Positions 43,900 through 55,400 of a DNA stretch of 64,000 nucleotides are shown here, in pieces (the stretch's first letter is position 1; each line of letters begins with the position of its first letter). The position numbers were made by a program, and so were the translations under genes. The stretch spans positions 12,152,001 to 12,216,000 of the forward strand of contig OX388322.1 in NCBI GenBank assembly GCA_947579605.1. The letters run 5' to 3'. The notes under the pieces were generated by a model, which saw only the letters and a program-made list of their open reading frames with translations, was not told the origin of the DNA and did not search any database. Origin of the DNA: Athripsodes cinereus (taxonomy: Eukaryota > Arthropoda > Insecta > Trichoptera > Leptoceridae).

Positions 43900-44140
43900 G
43901 CTTGCCGGGTACAAAAAATTGCTATTCTACTCTTTTCTGTAGGTTTTCAAATATCCCATAAAAGAAAGGTGTCTCAAAGATAAATACATTTTAAATATTA
44001 GCGACGTAAATTCAGTGATGTGGTTTGCCACCTATTTTGAATGTCTTAATTTTATGTTGGCATGGAGAAGGACAGCTTGCATGTTTAGAACACGCAGCTG
44101 GTCTGCTGGCTACTTTACTTGTGGGATGTGCCGTAATGGT
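43900..44140 (+). repeat. Copy of the CCGTGATG dispersed repeat family with upstream extension
   Basis: The upstream part (GGTGTCTCAAAGATAAATAC, TTCAGTGATGTGGTTTGCCA) also precedes the copy at 63840-64000. The core has GGCATGGAGAAGGACAGCTT and CTTGTGGGATGTGCCGTAAT. Confidence 0.6.
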
Positions 44141-44204
44141 TAAGTTAGTGTAATTTACAATTCTACATTAGACATCTTATTTAATGCAATTGGACAATAA
44201 CAAA

Positions 44205-44345
44205 AGTGAAATAAATGAAACATGAAACAAGTGTTTTATTCTACTATTGAGAAGAATATACTACTATCAATAGTAGAATAAAACACTTGTTTTATTTATT
44301 TCACTATGGAATTCTACTACCTAAACACCGACACAGTGAAAAAAT
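44205..44345. repeat. Inverted repeat with perfect 26-bp inner arms
   Basis: 44225-44250 and 44267-44292 are exact inverse copies (AAACAAGTGTTTTATTC, then TACTATTGA) around a 16-base loop. AGTGAAATAAAT extends the arms outward beyond an 8-base insertion on the left. To the right, CTACTACCTAAACACCGACA then CAGTGAA matches the start of 37205-37372 in inverse orientation, so both come from one element family. Confidence 0.7.
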
Positions 44346-44839
44346 AAAAGTCATTTCTCGCATCCATCTCTAGTAACTGCATTGCGATTTTGCAATAAGT
44401 CAGTAATTGAATCAACTAAGTAGAAAGGAAACAAGAAAATAAACACCATGATTACAAACTGCTTGCTACAAATATCTTTCATTGTAATGAATCTACTGTT
44501 GTTTATGGAGGTAATAAGGGTGCTAGTTTTATGCTATTTAATGTCGGCAGGTCAGAGAGCATTTCAGAGAATCAAAGTAGAAAATGAAACATTATTGTTT
44601 CATTGTTTTGTGTTGGAATAACGAAAACAAAAACAGGAAGATTGAACAAGCGAAGATAGAGAATATTATGTTTTCTTATATACGTTTTTATATTGTAGTA
44701 GTGGAAAACATTTCACTTGGTATCATTAATTATTTACACATGTAGGTACATAATAAAGGGTAGTGTCTTATTCGTTAGATAAAAGATGTATTTGCACTGT
44801 TGAAAACTAATTTACTGTAGTTTATATAAACTATATAGG
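44346..44839. other. No recognised gene
   Basis: AT-rich sequence without coding similarity. Confidence 0.5.
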
Positions 44840-45160
44840 GGGTCCTCCGCTCTATTGATGTCTTCCTTTCTCCTAACCATTTCTGTCCCTAATCCTTCCC
44901 TTACTGTAAGTTTTCTTTATAATGTATGCGCATGATTGGCGGGTTTTCGGACTCGGCAGTGATTCTTTAAAATTATCATGTTCTTTTTTTCTTTCATTGT
45001 AGTATGTTTGGTAAGATTTATTTTGTAATGTGTTAGCAAACTTTGCTGGTTTATGTGCCGATTTTTTTTATCTATTTGTATTACCTATGTATTGTAATAA
45101 CTGTATGTTTGCGTAAACTATAAAATAAAATAAAATAAAATAAAAATAAAATAAATAATC
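44840..45160 (+). mobile_element. Probable LINE 3' end with a TAAAA repeat tail
   Basis: A CT-rich then GT-rich stretch ends ATAACTGTATGTTTGCGTAA then ACTATAAAATAAAATAAAAT. The five-base tail repeat and lack of coding sequence fit a LINE 3' UTR. No second copy was recognised. Confidence 0.45.
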
Positions 45161-45164
45161 AATC

Positions 45165-45497
45165 TTTATGACGAATTAAAAAATCCATGACCATCTCAAG
45201 GGTGCCATGATTTTTCCTGAACAGCAATGTTTTCAGCTTACTTCTGAATGTGGCAGTAGGTTGGTTCAGTTTTAGATCCGCTGGTTATCGGTGCCAGGCA
45301 ATTGGCCCAGCAACGCTGAAGCTCCTCTCTGCGAATTTGGAAGTGTTTGCCCTCTACAAGTTTGTTGACAGCAGTGAAAGCAGAGTTTCGTGGACTGGAC
45401 AGAGCTCAGCGAGGCATAGAGGTGATGTGCCGCTCAAGGTTTTGTGGAACGTGAGGCGCAGTTTGAATTCCCTCTCTCTGGGGCTCTCAGCTCTTTA
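45165..45497 (-). pseudogene. L2/CR1-type LINE C-terminus, decayed
   Basis: The minus strand reads ESPREREFKLRLTFHKTLSG then TSPLCLAELCPVHETLLS, a stop, and after a frame change FAERSFSVAGPIAWHR, stop, TATFRSKLKTLLFRKNHGTL and EMVMDF. It aligns with the plus-strand copy at 34868-35190, which has VDFKQFLTVHKVLSDTAP and FRSKLKTMLFRR. The 81-codon plus-strand frame here is a shadow. Confidence 0.7.
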
Positions 45498-46319
45498 AGC
45501 AGTGGTGTACCATGAGCATCTCCCACAAGTGGGTGCGCCAATTGACGGAACGCGTTTGATATATGATATATTAGTTATTTTCTCCATGCTGATTAGATGT
45601 TTTACGAATGCCTGATTCACGAAAATTTGCTGAAAACTGAGAGCCTTAATATTTTCCAAGAAATCTATTAAAAAACTTTAATTGATGTATATTTGTTCTA
45701 AACTTGATACTTTTCTTTGATTAATTTTGGTATGTATGTTTGAAAATTTCATTCGAACTTTGATGTAGCTTTTCTGTTTGATTAAAATATATTATGTATT
45801 AATTTATTTTATTTTTGTTTCAGGTATTACACACAAACAATTTCGAAGTCTGTTTTCTTGTTTGCGGATATTATTAACTCCATGTTAAGTAAGTAGATAT
45901 TTTGCAAAACAAGTTCCCGTCTTATAGTTTGAACAAATATAACAAAATGTCTTAAATAGGACAATTTATAAGTACGTAAGACAATGGTTAAAAAACACTG
46001 TTTTTGTTTAGATTAAACAAATAGTTCAGTTAAATTTAAATTGTTCGCTTTTTTCCAAAGCATTTTAGCGCTCATATCATGAGTAAAAAGTGGATACAAA
46101 TTTCTCTAATTCAAAGTAACTTTACACCGATTCTTTCCAACACATTTCTTTTTCTCCTCGTGCCTTACTAGGTTTCCCCAGAGTAAGCAATCACTTCTCC
46201 TAAAGATTCTCTATTCTGTAGCAATCGGAAGAATTCCTCCATACGCTTAACTCTAATCCAGTGTCTTGATACCTGTCTTCTGTTAGCACGAGGTTATCCT
46301 TCAACCATATCCCATTAAC
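45498..46319. other. No recognised gene
   Basis: AT-rich sequence. CATCTCCCACAAGTGGGTGC at about 45510 is a scrap of the CCGTGATG family. Confidence 0.45.
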
Positions 46320-46420
46320 ATGAGTTGGAGATTGGACAAAGCACATCTCGCGATAAGATGGGACTGCGGTTTCAAGTCCCGTCCGGGGCACTACCAAATG
46401 AGGTGACGTTGTCTTTTCTA
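46320..46420 (+). mobile_element. SINE-like tRNA remnant
   Basis: GAGTTGGAGATTGGACAAAG, GCACATCTCGCGATAAGATG and GCGGTTTCAAGTCCCGTCC then GGGGCACTACCA resemble a tRNA with a B box (GGTTTCAAGTCC, one extra T). The A-box region is poor. The 65-codon minus-strand frame across it is an artefact. Confidence 0.4.
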
Positions 46421-48317
46421 AGCCTTATATGGTAGTTTCATGTGTTAAATTTACATGAGTTGGAGGGTTATATATTTATTCCCTCGCAAAATATGATCCA
46501 GGCATGCAAACAGCAATTGTCAGTACGTCCAAGTTGGTGACCTAATTCCTTTATGGCATACGAAGCATTCTTTTGAGGAACGATATCTCGAATGCTTCTA
46601 GACAGTTCATGGTTAGAGTCCGGATTTTTAAAGCATGCAACAGAACCGACTATACGTAACATTTCAATATTCTTTGCCTTAATATTTAACTTTGCCTATT
46701 AGGTATAACAAAATGTTAATCTCAGTGGTAGAATGTACTTCGAACTGCATCAATCCTGCAGGTATTCTTCACGTCCGGGTTTTCATGTAATTAACGGTTT
46801 ATTTAAATAAATGGTCATCTAAGTCGTCGAAAAATTTATAAGAGATGCTCTTTTTGAAAATTTTCTTTAGTTCATCAGTATAAAAAAATATGAACCATCA
46901 CAACACCTGACATAAGTCGCAATAAATGTCAAGTTTATCTGTCACATTTAAATAATATTTCAAAACCATACTCAAATTTCCCTGAAAATACACTGAATTC
47001 ATTGAATATTATAATAACTCAGTATATCATGTTTCTGCACTTCATAGTTCATACCACCCTTTGGGAAACAAAATATAATAATATCCATTGTCGAGTGTAA
47101 TTTGCTAGAAGGGTCCTCGTTTCCCTTCTACACGAATAGTCGTCTTATATTTTAACTATCTAAAACGGCATTCCTAATTTCTAGAAAACACTTTCAGTGA
47201 GAATTATACCCACTCAGAATGAGACATTTATTTCGTTTTGAAATTTGGTGTGAAGAATATTCTGTTGCTTATTTTTATTTCACAATAGTTTGAATATTGA
47301 TTACAGTCTTACATTTCATAAAACTACTTAAAACGTGAGCATCAGATGTTCTGGATTAAAATCAAGTATTCTTTACATCTCAAGAAGAAATATACTCAAG
47401 CTTATGATAAAGATTAAACACGAGAGAATCAAGAGATCCCGGATTCGATTTCACCCGTTGCTAACCTCTTAATTATACTTCTCACTATTAACATGTTTGA
47501 AGACATAATTGTTATCTGACGTATTTACTTGTCTAAGCCGAACTTTTCTTCGACTGTGATTATCAAAATATCACAAGATTTAAAGAAGACAAATTCAAAA
47601 ATGTTTAAGTACTACTTAGAATCCATTAATTTATTACTTAGACTACTAAATTTACATCCATGAACAATTGAGAAAATGTTCTTAAAGGATTAGATTTAAA
47701 ACGTAATGTATTTCTAGAAATGTACAAAAATATAGTGTTATAGGAGGAAAACAGATTTTGAGAGACATTTAAAACTTAAAACAATATAAAATAAAAATAT
47801 TGTACACCTACATTCACAAAGAATATGTAAAATGTAACAATACCATTCCAAATTTACTCACCGTAAATAACATTGTGACTTTCAGTAGTGTGATTGGTTG
47901 TAACGAAAGATCGATATATTTCTTAAAAATAATAGATATCTCTTTTATTTCCTATCAGAATCCCTAGGGGCGAATGAACTTATCTCATAATAGTACGAGT
48001 AGCTGAAGGATTTCATAGCTATGCGTTGACAGTAATAACATTATCTACCTCTATTCTTGTCATTTTAGCTACAATTCAATTTAAGATATCGGTTTTTTAT
48101 TAAAATATTTCATTGACAACTTATTGTGGCATTACTCTGGATTTTTTTAATCCACATATGTAGACCTCTCTCTTTTTTATTAAAGTTTTCAAGTTTTCTG
48201 TAGACGGTACACTCGTAAAATATCTACTAAATATACCTTCATATTATTATATATTAACATAATATGTATAATATTCAATATGATACAGGAGAAAAGAAAG
48301 TCCCGGCTGATTCACGT
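46421..48317. other. Mostly no recognised gene; tRNA B-box-like scrap near 47440
   Basis: AT-rich. At about 47430-47460 GATCCCGGATTCGATTTCAC then CCG resembles a SINE B-box region. Nothing else was recognised. Confidence 0.45.
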
Positions 48318-48490
48318 TCTGTAGATGCCCAATAATAGTTGGCCAAAAAGAGTACTATTCCTCCGTTTGCAAAAATGATCCCATTAATGGCTTAACAAGA
48401 GGTGACGCAATTGGCTCAGAGTCGCTCTAAATGGAGGAGGTTGCTTTCTGCCCTGTGCTCCCGAGAGCAGCGTTGAGGGCGATGATAATG
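48318..48490 (+). pseudogene. RTE-type C-terminus, second copy of the 42985-43300 lineage
   Basis: ATGCCCAATAATAGTTGGCC and AAAAAGAGT at the start, then GAGGTGACGCAATTGGCTCA, CGCTCTAAATGGAGGAGG and TGCCCTGTGCTCCCGAGAG align base by base with 43070-43290. Stops in all frames show decay. Confidence 0.7.
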
Positions 48491-49366
48491 ATATAAAGAG
48501 TGATTTCTCAAAACTGAAGTCTTGATCAAAAAATTGATTGGTAGATAAATGAGTTTTGCATATGGATAAAACTGCTTTTCCTCTGATGCGTTTTTATCTT
48601 GGGATTCCGTCTTCTTTGATCTGGTATTTCTTTTTTTTCAGCTTCCTCCACTATGATAATGATCTTTTCCATGATTGACGTTTCATATATATATTAGCCA
48701 TTACTTTTTTGTCACATAATATACCTACATTGTTTTCATGATAATACTATATTATGTCACAACAAGTTTAATCAGAAAGCTTGTCGGAATATTCACATAC
48801 AAAATAACTACGCTAACTCACCAACTAGGCTCTACAATAAAGTTACTAGTAGGTAGGTACTCTTCAATAAGTAAATACATATATCACCCACTCACATTAT
48901 TCTCATAATATATTACATACATTTGCAGTGTGCTCTATTAATTGGAATATAATAGATAAGTACTTCCATTGTCATCAGAATCTTTGGGTCTCACTTAATT
49001 TTCAGGGAAATGCGCTTACTTGAAATTCTTAGACATTTCTCCCCTATATATTAATGACAGGTGGTTCACATAAATTCAGTGTGTGAGGGAACCTAGCGCA
49101 AAATAAAGCACTGAAATTATCCACTAGATCACTATAAGAAACGTGAAAAGTATCTGAATTTGTTTTTTCAATCATGTCGTAGTAAGAAAAATGTTCATAT
49201 TATTATTATCGTGTTTGGACCAGTGGTTAGTCGAGTTTAAAGTTTGATTCTAAATAACTTCGTAAAATTTATACAATAATTTGAGATTATCCTAGTCCTG
49301 CCACTAATACCTATGTAGATATTTAGGTGCTAATATTGCTTAATTTTTTTAGTATAAAGGTGAAAA
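48491..49366. other. No recognised gene
   Basis: AT-rich sequence without coding similarity. Confidence 0.5.
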
Positions 49367-49673
49367 TCTAATTTATAAAATTCTCTTGTCACGGTGTTTG
49401 TAATCATATGCCTCCGAAACGGCTGAAACGATTTTGATGAAATTTTGTGAGCTTATCAGGTAGGTCTGAAAATCTGAAAATCGGCTATTATCTATTTTTC
49501 ATACCCCTTGAAGTTAAGGGTGGTCCACCCCGATTTTTTTTTTATTATTTAGATAAAAAAAAATATTTTGGTTTTTTTTTATGTTGAGGCATTAAAAAAT
49601 ACATACAGTCCTAAGTTTTTACCCTTCTACCATTAACCCTTTTTTTTTCAAAGTGTGTTGCCGGGTCAGCTAG
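49367..49673 (+). mobile_element. Non-autonomous Helitron-like element
   Basis: It starts TCTAATTTATAAAATTCTCT and TGTCACGGTGTTTG after an A (49366), and ends TTGCCGGGTCAGCTAG before a T (49674). The 3' hairpin stem is eroded on its left side (GTGTG in place of GGCAA). It is the same family as 25725-26168 and 39931-40230. Confidence 0.7.
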
Positions 49674-49687
49674 TAATATCAAATCAT

Positions 49688-50234
49688 CGACTGTGCTCAG
49701 GACAAAGACTTCAAACCACATTGGTCAAATTTTATAGGAGAAGCAAAAAACTGTAGGATAAAGAAAATTTTAAAAATTTGTCATTATTATATTACCATCT
49801 TTTTGTAATGTAGTTTTTTTTATCATGTCATAAAAATTTATGAAAAAATATTCAGGAATTATCAAGTTATAAGCAAAAAATCAAAAAAAATGTTGATTAA
49901 ATCCTTTGTCCTGACAAACTTTAGCAACATGTTAAGTAGATATGTATGTCGCATGTTTGGGGTTATGTGGTTTGATGCCTTTTTCCTCGCGGTAAAATTA
50001 TGTCTAGATGAATTTTTTTGGTATTAATAATGAAACTCATGCTGTTTGAGTCCTTTTGGGTATTTGCAATAAAGTTCTTGCTAAAAAAAATATTTTGCAT
50101 TTTCTATAAAAACTAGACTTTTGTGGATTGAATCCTTTTACCAGAATGTGTAAAAGACACAAATGATTGACTTCAAAACATAAAACAACTTTTGCCAAAA
50201 TTGTGGTTTGATGACTTTGTCCTGAGCACAGTCG
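49688..50234. mobile_element. 547-bp DNA element with TIRs and internally spaced motifs
   Basis: The left end is CGACTGTGCTCAGGACAAAG then ACTTCAAACCACATTGG. The right end, reverse-complemented, is CGACTGTGCTCAGGACAAAG then TCATCAAACCACAATTTTGG. The inner orientation of the right-end motif (GTGGTTTGATGACTTTGTCC) recurs in degenerate form starting at about 49892, 49967, 50041 and 50123, that is every 74-82 bp up to the end copy at 50203. No transposase frame exists. No clear target duplication was found (flanks ATCAAATCAT and TTATTATAAC). Its left end lies 14 bp from a Helitron-like element. Confidence 0.75.
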
Positions 50235-52200
50235 TTATTATAACGATTATAAAAAGTAGGGGTCATAATATTTCATGAGAAATGGTCGACTTCAAGAATA
50301 ATGTTGACAAAGCAACAATAAAAAAGTTAAAAAATGTTTTGTGACAGTTCCACGCGTTCGTCAAAATGAGTTTATTTATTTAAATCTCTGAAAAATTTAT
50401 GATTGTATTTAAAGAGAGCAAGTGAATCCAATAAGTAAAATGTGAAATTTTCTGTAATTATTGCTCCTAACTTTACACAGTTCAGAAAAAAATACATTTT
50501 CCAATCTAATTTTTTTAAGTACGTTAATAAAGTTAACGTTTTATATATGATATAATATATTATATGCATACATGTAAGGTAAACGTAGCAGAGCTTTATA
50601 ATTTGTTTTCGAATCTCAAATGGGAATATTATCCATTTTTATTGCTGACATTTTGTCTAAGGTCCCTCTCCAAAACATGTACGACTTTGTATGTTCCATT
50701 TAACTTTTTAATTGGATAATAAACAGTGTTATTTTTTGCCTCTGTAACATGAAAATGTTATGAATCGTTATATTTTTATCAAAGTTCTTGTGAGGTAGAC
50801 AAAAATGGAATAAATTGACACTTATAATACGATAATGAAGTGAAATGAAATACAAATATTATTTTATCGCAATTCATTGTTGAAATGTAACATTGATTAC
50901 ACAAAAAGACACAATTATAATTTTGATAGCCAATTTGTTAGTTTAAATATTTAGGATAGAAACGTTGTAAAATATAAGGAATACCAAAACATTATTTCAT
51001 CCTTGATCAGTGTTTCACAAAAAATCCTATTTACCACTATACCCGTTTCCTTTACAAGGTTTTTCTTATAAACCTTGACCATCTTTCCTAAACTTTTCTA
51101 TAAAACCATCCATAAGTATTATATGTTTTCCAAGATATCGATAAATTTCACGTGGTTATAGTAAAGTTAACAATTCTAACCGCACTAAAAGTAATCAAGG
51201 GTCTCCAACATAAAGAATAATAAATAAATCTAAAGGGAAGCCACGGGCTTCAATTTTATGATCTTAGATTTTATTTCCTAGCTATAAAACGCAATTTTAA
51301 CATGAGCATTTTTTTTCGATTCTCACTTTTTTCCGCGGCGTGTAATATGTATACTCGCCGATTTGTTAGTCTTCCTTTATTTTTAAGGGGAATAAAAAAA
51401 TGTTGAAAAGATTCCGTGAGTTTCAAGGGGGTAACGGGGAGAATTTATGATGTGGAAAGGCAATAATACGATGTAAGAGTTCTCACTATACTTGAAGTAG
51501 TTCTCCCTTACTTATTTCTATGAAATACTTTTTTTGCTGTAACATAAAGTCGTTTGTGAACTGCAGTTATGGTCAGTTGCGTGCTGAATGTCTTAAAAGT
51601 TCCAAGAAGTTTCGTATAATATAATATGGAATATAATATTATCTTGTATTATACAATAGGTAGTATAAACGTGTTTTAGACTGGCAAAATATAAATTTTA
51701 CTTCTCTGGTACGTGATACTCTCTTTATGTTTGCACTTTAACATGCACTTTACGACCTCATGAAGATTCGGACGCGGCTCGTTGTTGAAGTTGTTTGTTA
51801 TGTAAATTTCCTATTTAATCCGAGATATTCGTTACCATTCAACTCTTAACTTGCAGTTTTACATTCAACACGAAATATTAAAACAAGGAGCTTAAATTGT
51901 GAAAACAAATTAAACCCAAATCATACAACAGAGGCCTCTCGAAATTAGATTTTATTTTATTGTTGGAAACCTTAAAAGTTTCCATCCCGTATTTTGTTTC
52001 CAAACTTAAGCATTTCGCAAACTAAAATACTTAATGTCTCTCATTGTATTACGTCGGACTTTTACATTCATATATTTCAATTCAAAGTTACTATTTTATC
52101 TCGAATTGGATTATACAGCAAGTGTACACTCTTTTAATACATATATTATAATTGATCAAAAGTAAATATTTCATATATATAATGAATCTGATATTTCGAT
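50235..52200. other. No recognised gene
   Basis: AT-rich sequence. I see no coding similarity or clear repeat in about 2 kb. Confidence 0.5.
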
Positions 52201-52510
52201 AGATATTTTTTTTATTAACAATTCACGGTGCTAGCCTTTAACATGTTATATATTTAAATACATAGTTCATATGATGTACACACAAGTATAGAAAATTAAG
52301 ACACAACAATCATAGTAAAAAGTCAACAAACCACAAAAAAAGGAAAAATATAATTATCGATATCACAGCATAAGTTATGAGAAAAGAGAGAAAAATTCAA
52401 TGGATCACAATAGTTAATTCAATAGTAGGTAGGTAATCTTGTCAAATTTTCAATAAACAAAGAGGAGTATTTATGTGACTATTTCAAATAAAAATAAATG
52501 GGAGTTTACA
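52201..52510 (-). mobile_element. LINE 3' end, inverted partner of 24600-24892
   Basis: On the minus strand it ends GGCTAGCACCGTGAATTGTT then AATAAAAAAAAT. GTATTTATGTGACTATTTCA, ATATCACAGCATAAGTTATG and ATAGTTCATATGATGTACAC all have inverse matches in 24600-24892. Confidence 0.7.
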
Positions 52511-52563
52511 AAATTTATTTCATACAAGAATGTGATCATTATTTTATTCCTTCTTCTTCTGCT

Positions 52564-52752
52564 TTAGTAAGGACTGTGCCCTGTTGTTCTTGGAGCCTGC
52601 TCCTGGGAGGTTGATGTCCGACTATCCCTCCATCCTTTGGGTGATCTTCCTGAGGGTCTGTTATGCACTTGTCTGCTGCTATCCTCACCACTCGACTCGA
52701 ACTCACTTTCCCTACAGAATCTCTTCAAAAGCGTCTTCTTGTTCTTCCCCAT
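52564..52752 (-). CDS. Unassigned 62-codon open frame 5' of a LINE tail
   Basis: I do not recognise this protein. It is hydrophilic and rich in Ser, Arg and Glu: MGKNKKTLLKRFCRESEFES, then SGEDSSRQVHNRPSGRSPKG and a TSTSQEQAPRTTGHSPY end. A stop lies nine codons upstream of the Met. The stretch is less AT-rich than its surroundings and lies directly upstream, on the same strand, of the LINE 3' end at 52201-52510, so a retrotransposon origin is likely. The GRSPKGWRDS part faintly recalls RTE tails (GRPxKRWxD). The two plus-strand frames over it are shadows. A real small gene is not excluded. Confidence 0.25.
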   Translation of the reverse strand: MGKNKKTLLKRFCRESEFESSGEDSSRQVHNRPSGRSPKGWRDSRTSTSQEQAPRTTGHSPY

Positions 52753-53394
52753 CGCACAACATCTTCGACATTACAGATTCTCTTTATCATTTATTTATTT
52801 AACAATAAACAACAGTAACACCTAACATAATAATATAAAATAAAACAAACAATGTAAATATAATAAAGAAAATAACTTAAACTAAACTCTTATAATTTAA
52901 TCCAAGGAAATAAAAAATATCTATGTTAATTGGAATATATAATAAAAATATGTCATGCAAAAACTTAGTAGATTTTGTAGATAGGTATTACTTAGGTATA
53001 TATACTTACAGGGATAGTTAAAATCACTGAAACTTAATAATGAACCTTAGGTATTATTTTTAAACTATATTATATCAACTGAAAATATCTGTCTGTTATT
53101 AATATAGGTAGAATAAACAAATAAAAAAAAGAAATCGAGTTCTGTTTGCCTTCATTAGAAACGATAGTTCTCAACAATTTGAAGAATAAATACACGAAGA
53201 TCCTCCGTTTTATATGTTTTATACATATAGCTACTAGCTTCAAGGTATGAACATTTTCAAACAGTTTATTTCTCATATTTTATTTTTTTTGAATTTAATA
53301 CTTAAGTTTGTAAATATATTTGTATGTAATTTGTTGAAATAAAACTTTATAGTCAAAATAAGTTAAGACATATTGTCAATATTTTCGACCCACT
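52753..53394. other. No recognised gene
   Basis: AT-rich. TTTATTTATTTAACAATAAA at about 52790 resembles a LINE tail on the minus strand. Confidence 0.45.
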
Positions 53395-53560
53395 GTTCTT
53401 AATGGTAGTTCATGTTAAATTAATACAAATAAAACACTTCTATATTTAGTACTTCCACAGTCACTTAAAATTAGCCTGATGATGGGAGTGGAAGCTGTTG
53501 AAAGCCGACTCGAAATCAGTAAAATCACTGCGTAAGTACTTAATATAAAATTATAATCTA
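53395..53560. repeat. Inverted repeat with a CTGATGA...GAAA core, relative of 43606-43830
   Basis: ATATTTAGTACTTCCACAGT and CACTGCGTAAGTACTTAATA are imperfect inverse arms. Between them CCTGATGATGGGAGTGGAAG then CTGTTGAAAGCCGACTCG parallels CCTGACGATGAGAGCGGAAA then CTCTTGAAAGCCGGCTCG at 43739-43776. Confidence 0.5.
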
Positions 53561-53939
53561 AAATATTAAAATTCTTTCTTTACGAAATTCATTTGGGAAA
53601 ATAATTTTCAACGGAAAAGATTTATTGGTATGGATATTACGACTTAAATATCAAAATACAATTTTTCAAATATGACTTAGACTTCTGATCATATACTTCC
53701 CTTTTCACAAATTTACCTTATAAGAATACAACAACAATAGATAGGTTTAACCAGATTAATATAAAAGGTACACTATGCTTGTCCTTGTCACACAAATACA
53801 TATACATATTGTTCTCCCTTTCGCATGGTTATCAATAATTCCTTAGAATTAGTTACTGATACATACTACATTGTAATATTATACTATACTCTCTTATCAT
53901 TGTTATTGTAAATATTTTTATATATATGAGTATTGTTGT

Positions 53940-54040
53940 ATTTTTAAAATCAGATTGAGAATGTCCTCATAAGACGAAAGACGTCTCTCTCACAAATTAA
54001 ATCATTAGTAGAATAAAACGCTTGTTTTGTTTATTTCGGA
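53940..54040 (+). repeat. Possible Penelope-like remnant
   Basis: AATCAGATTGAGAATGTCCT, CATAAGACGAAAGACGTCTC and AGTAGAATAAAACGCTTGTT then TTGTTTATTTCGG match the right two thirds of 37205-37372. Confidence 0.45.
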
Positions 54041-55014
54041 TAAAAATAAAATGTATGATCCTATTCTAATGTCACTCGTGATAATTAAATGAGCAATCTT
54101 CTCAATGTCATAAGGGATTAAAAGCTAGTAAAATATAATAAAATAGTTAGAAGCTAAATATTCCATCTAGTGAAGCATTTAATTTGCAATTTGATATCCA
54201 ACCTGGAATCTAAAATGAGTTTAACTTATCTGCATTACTTGTGAATATTGCCACCCAATCGACTTTGCTGCAAGAAAACGGGTTTTCTAGAAAATGCATT
54301 CTGTAGCTTCACTATTCGAATGAATCCAATTTTCTCGCTCGATTATCTTTGAATTTTTGAACGTACATATTTTTTTTCTCTTTTACCAGATCAGTATAAC
54401 GGTAAGAAAGTAAAGAAAGGTACATGGTATTAGGGTCAATTTCCATCTTGTATTTTTTCAATATGTATTTAGTTTCCTTTTACAGGACACTCAATAATTA
54501 TAAATGAAAATAATATATGACCATTTGACTCTCGGAATACATTGGATCTTCCACTATTTTCTGTAAAAAAAATGAGTTCTATTAACCATTTTTGTGAAAA
54601 TGATACAATTTGTCATACATCGATTTGAATTTGGTAAGATTTTATATCAATAAAAGCAATCCATTTAGGCTCCATAACCTACTTGAATTTTAAACAAAAT
54701 AAAACAAATACAAATAATGTCCTTCTTATTGAATATGTTAAAAGAGTCAACCTATCTGACATTATAGTGGTGAAGCTAATAACTCTACTTGTTTGGAAAT
54801 GTCACATTCATGTAAATAATTTTCTAAAAGTTATTTGTTTACCATATTGTTGGATAGTGAAGAAAGACATCCGATACATCTTTCACAGTTTTTGTTTGTC
54901 TTTTTTTTTAGTAAATATAGCGACATTTTGTAAGTCAAAATATCAAGCATTCGATAATATGTTTAAAGTAACTAGAATTTTTCTCAATAGGAGGCGCTAT
55001 TTATTTATTTATTT
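54041..55014. other. No recognised gene
   Basis: AT-rich. The 111-codon frame at 54683-55018 ends in a TTTATTTATTTATTT tract and has no recognised domain. I do not call it a gene. Confidence 0.45.
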
Positions 55015-55125
55015 ATAACATATCCACATATAACTCGCCCATTGTGAAAATTATTCGTTTATACCATGTAACCTTATTATCTGTATACAAATATTTTGTA
55101 CAATAAAGTTTATTATTATTCATAT
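55015..55125 (+). mobile_element. LINE 3' end, diverged relative of 113-258
   Basis: AACTCGCCCATTGTG and TATTTTGTACAATAAAGTTT followed by ATTATTATT resemble the tail family at 113-258 and 32650-32790. Confidence 0.45.
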
Positions 55126-55317
55126 CTCATTTATTTAAAAAAAAACAATATTAGATTCAACATTTTGAACACAATATAAGATTAACAATAAAATTTAAAT
55201 ATAACATTAAATAACAAAAAACCATAAAATATTAAAATAAATTTATATTCAAAATGTAGAACCCCAACATTAGTCGAGTTGATTCTTCCATGATGATCTA
55301 TGAAAATAGTACAATTA

Positions 55318-55400
55318 TAATTATTATTATTATCCACGGCGTGAGCCTTTCACATGTTTAAAAATACACAAAAAAATTATACAAATCAAATTTCTCAATC
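55318..55400 (-). mobile_element. LINE 3' end scrap
   Basis: TTATTATTATTATCCACGGC then GTGAGCCTTTCACATGTTT is the inverse of the CATGTAAAAGGC...GCCGTG terminal phrase of the 24600 and 57104 families, with an AAT repeat tail. Confidence 0.5.

Noticed and set aside
54683..55018. 111-codon plus-strand frame
   Set aside because: Low-complexity composition, ends in a TTTA repeat, no recognised domain.
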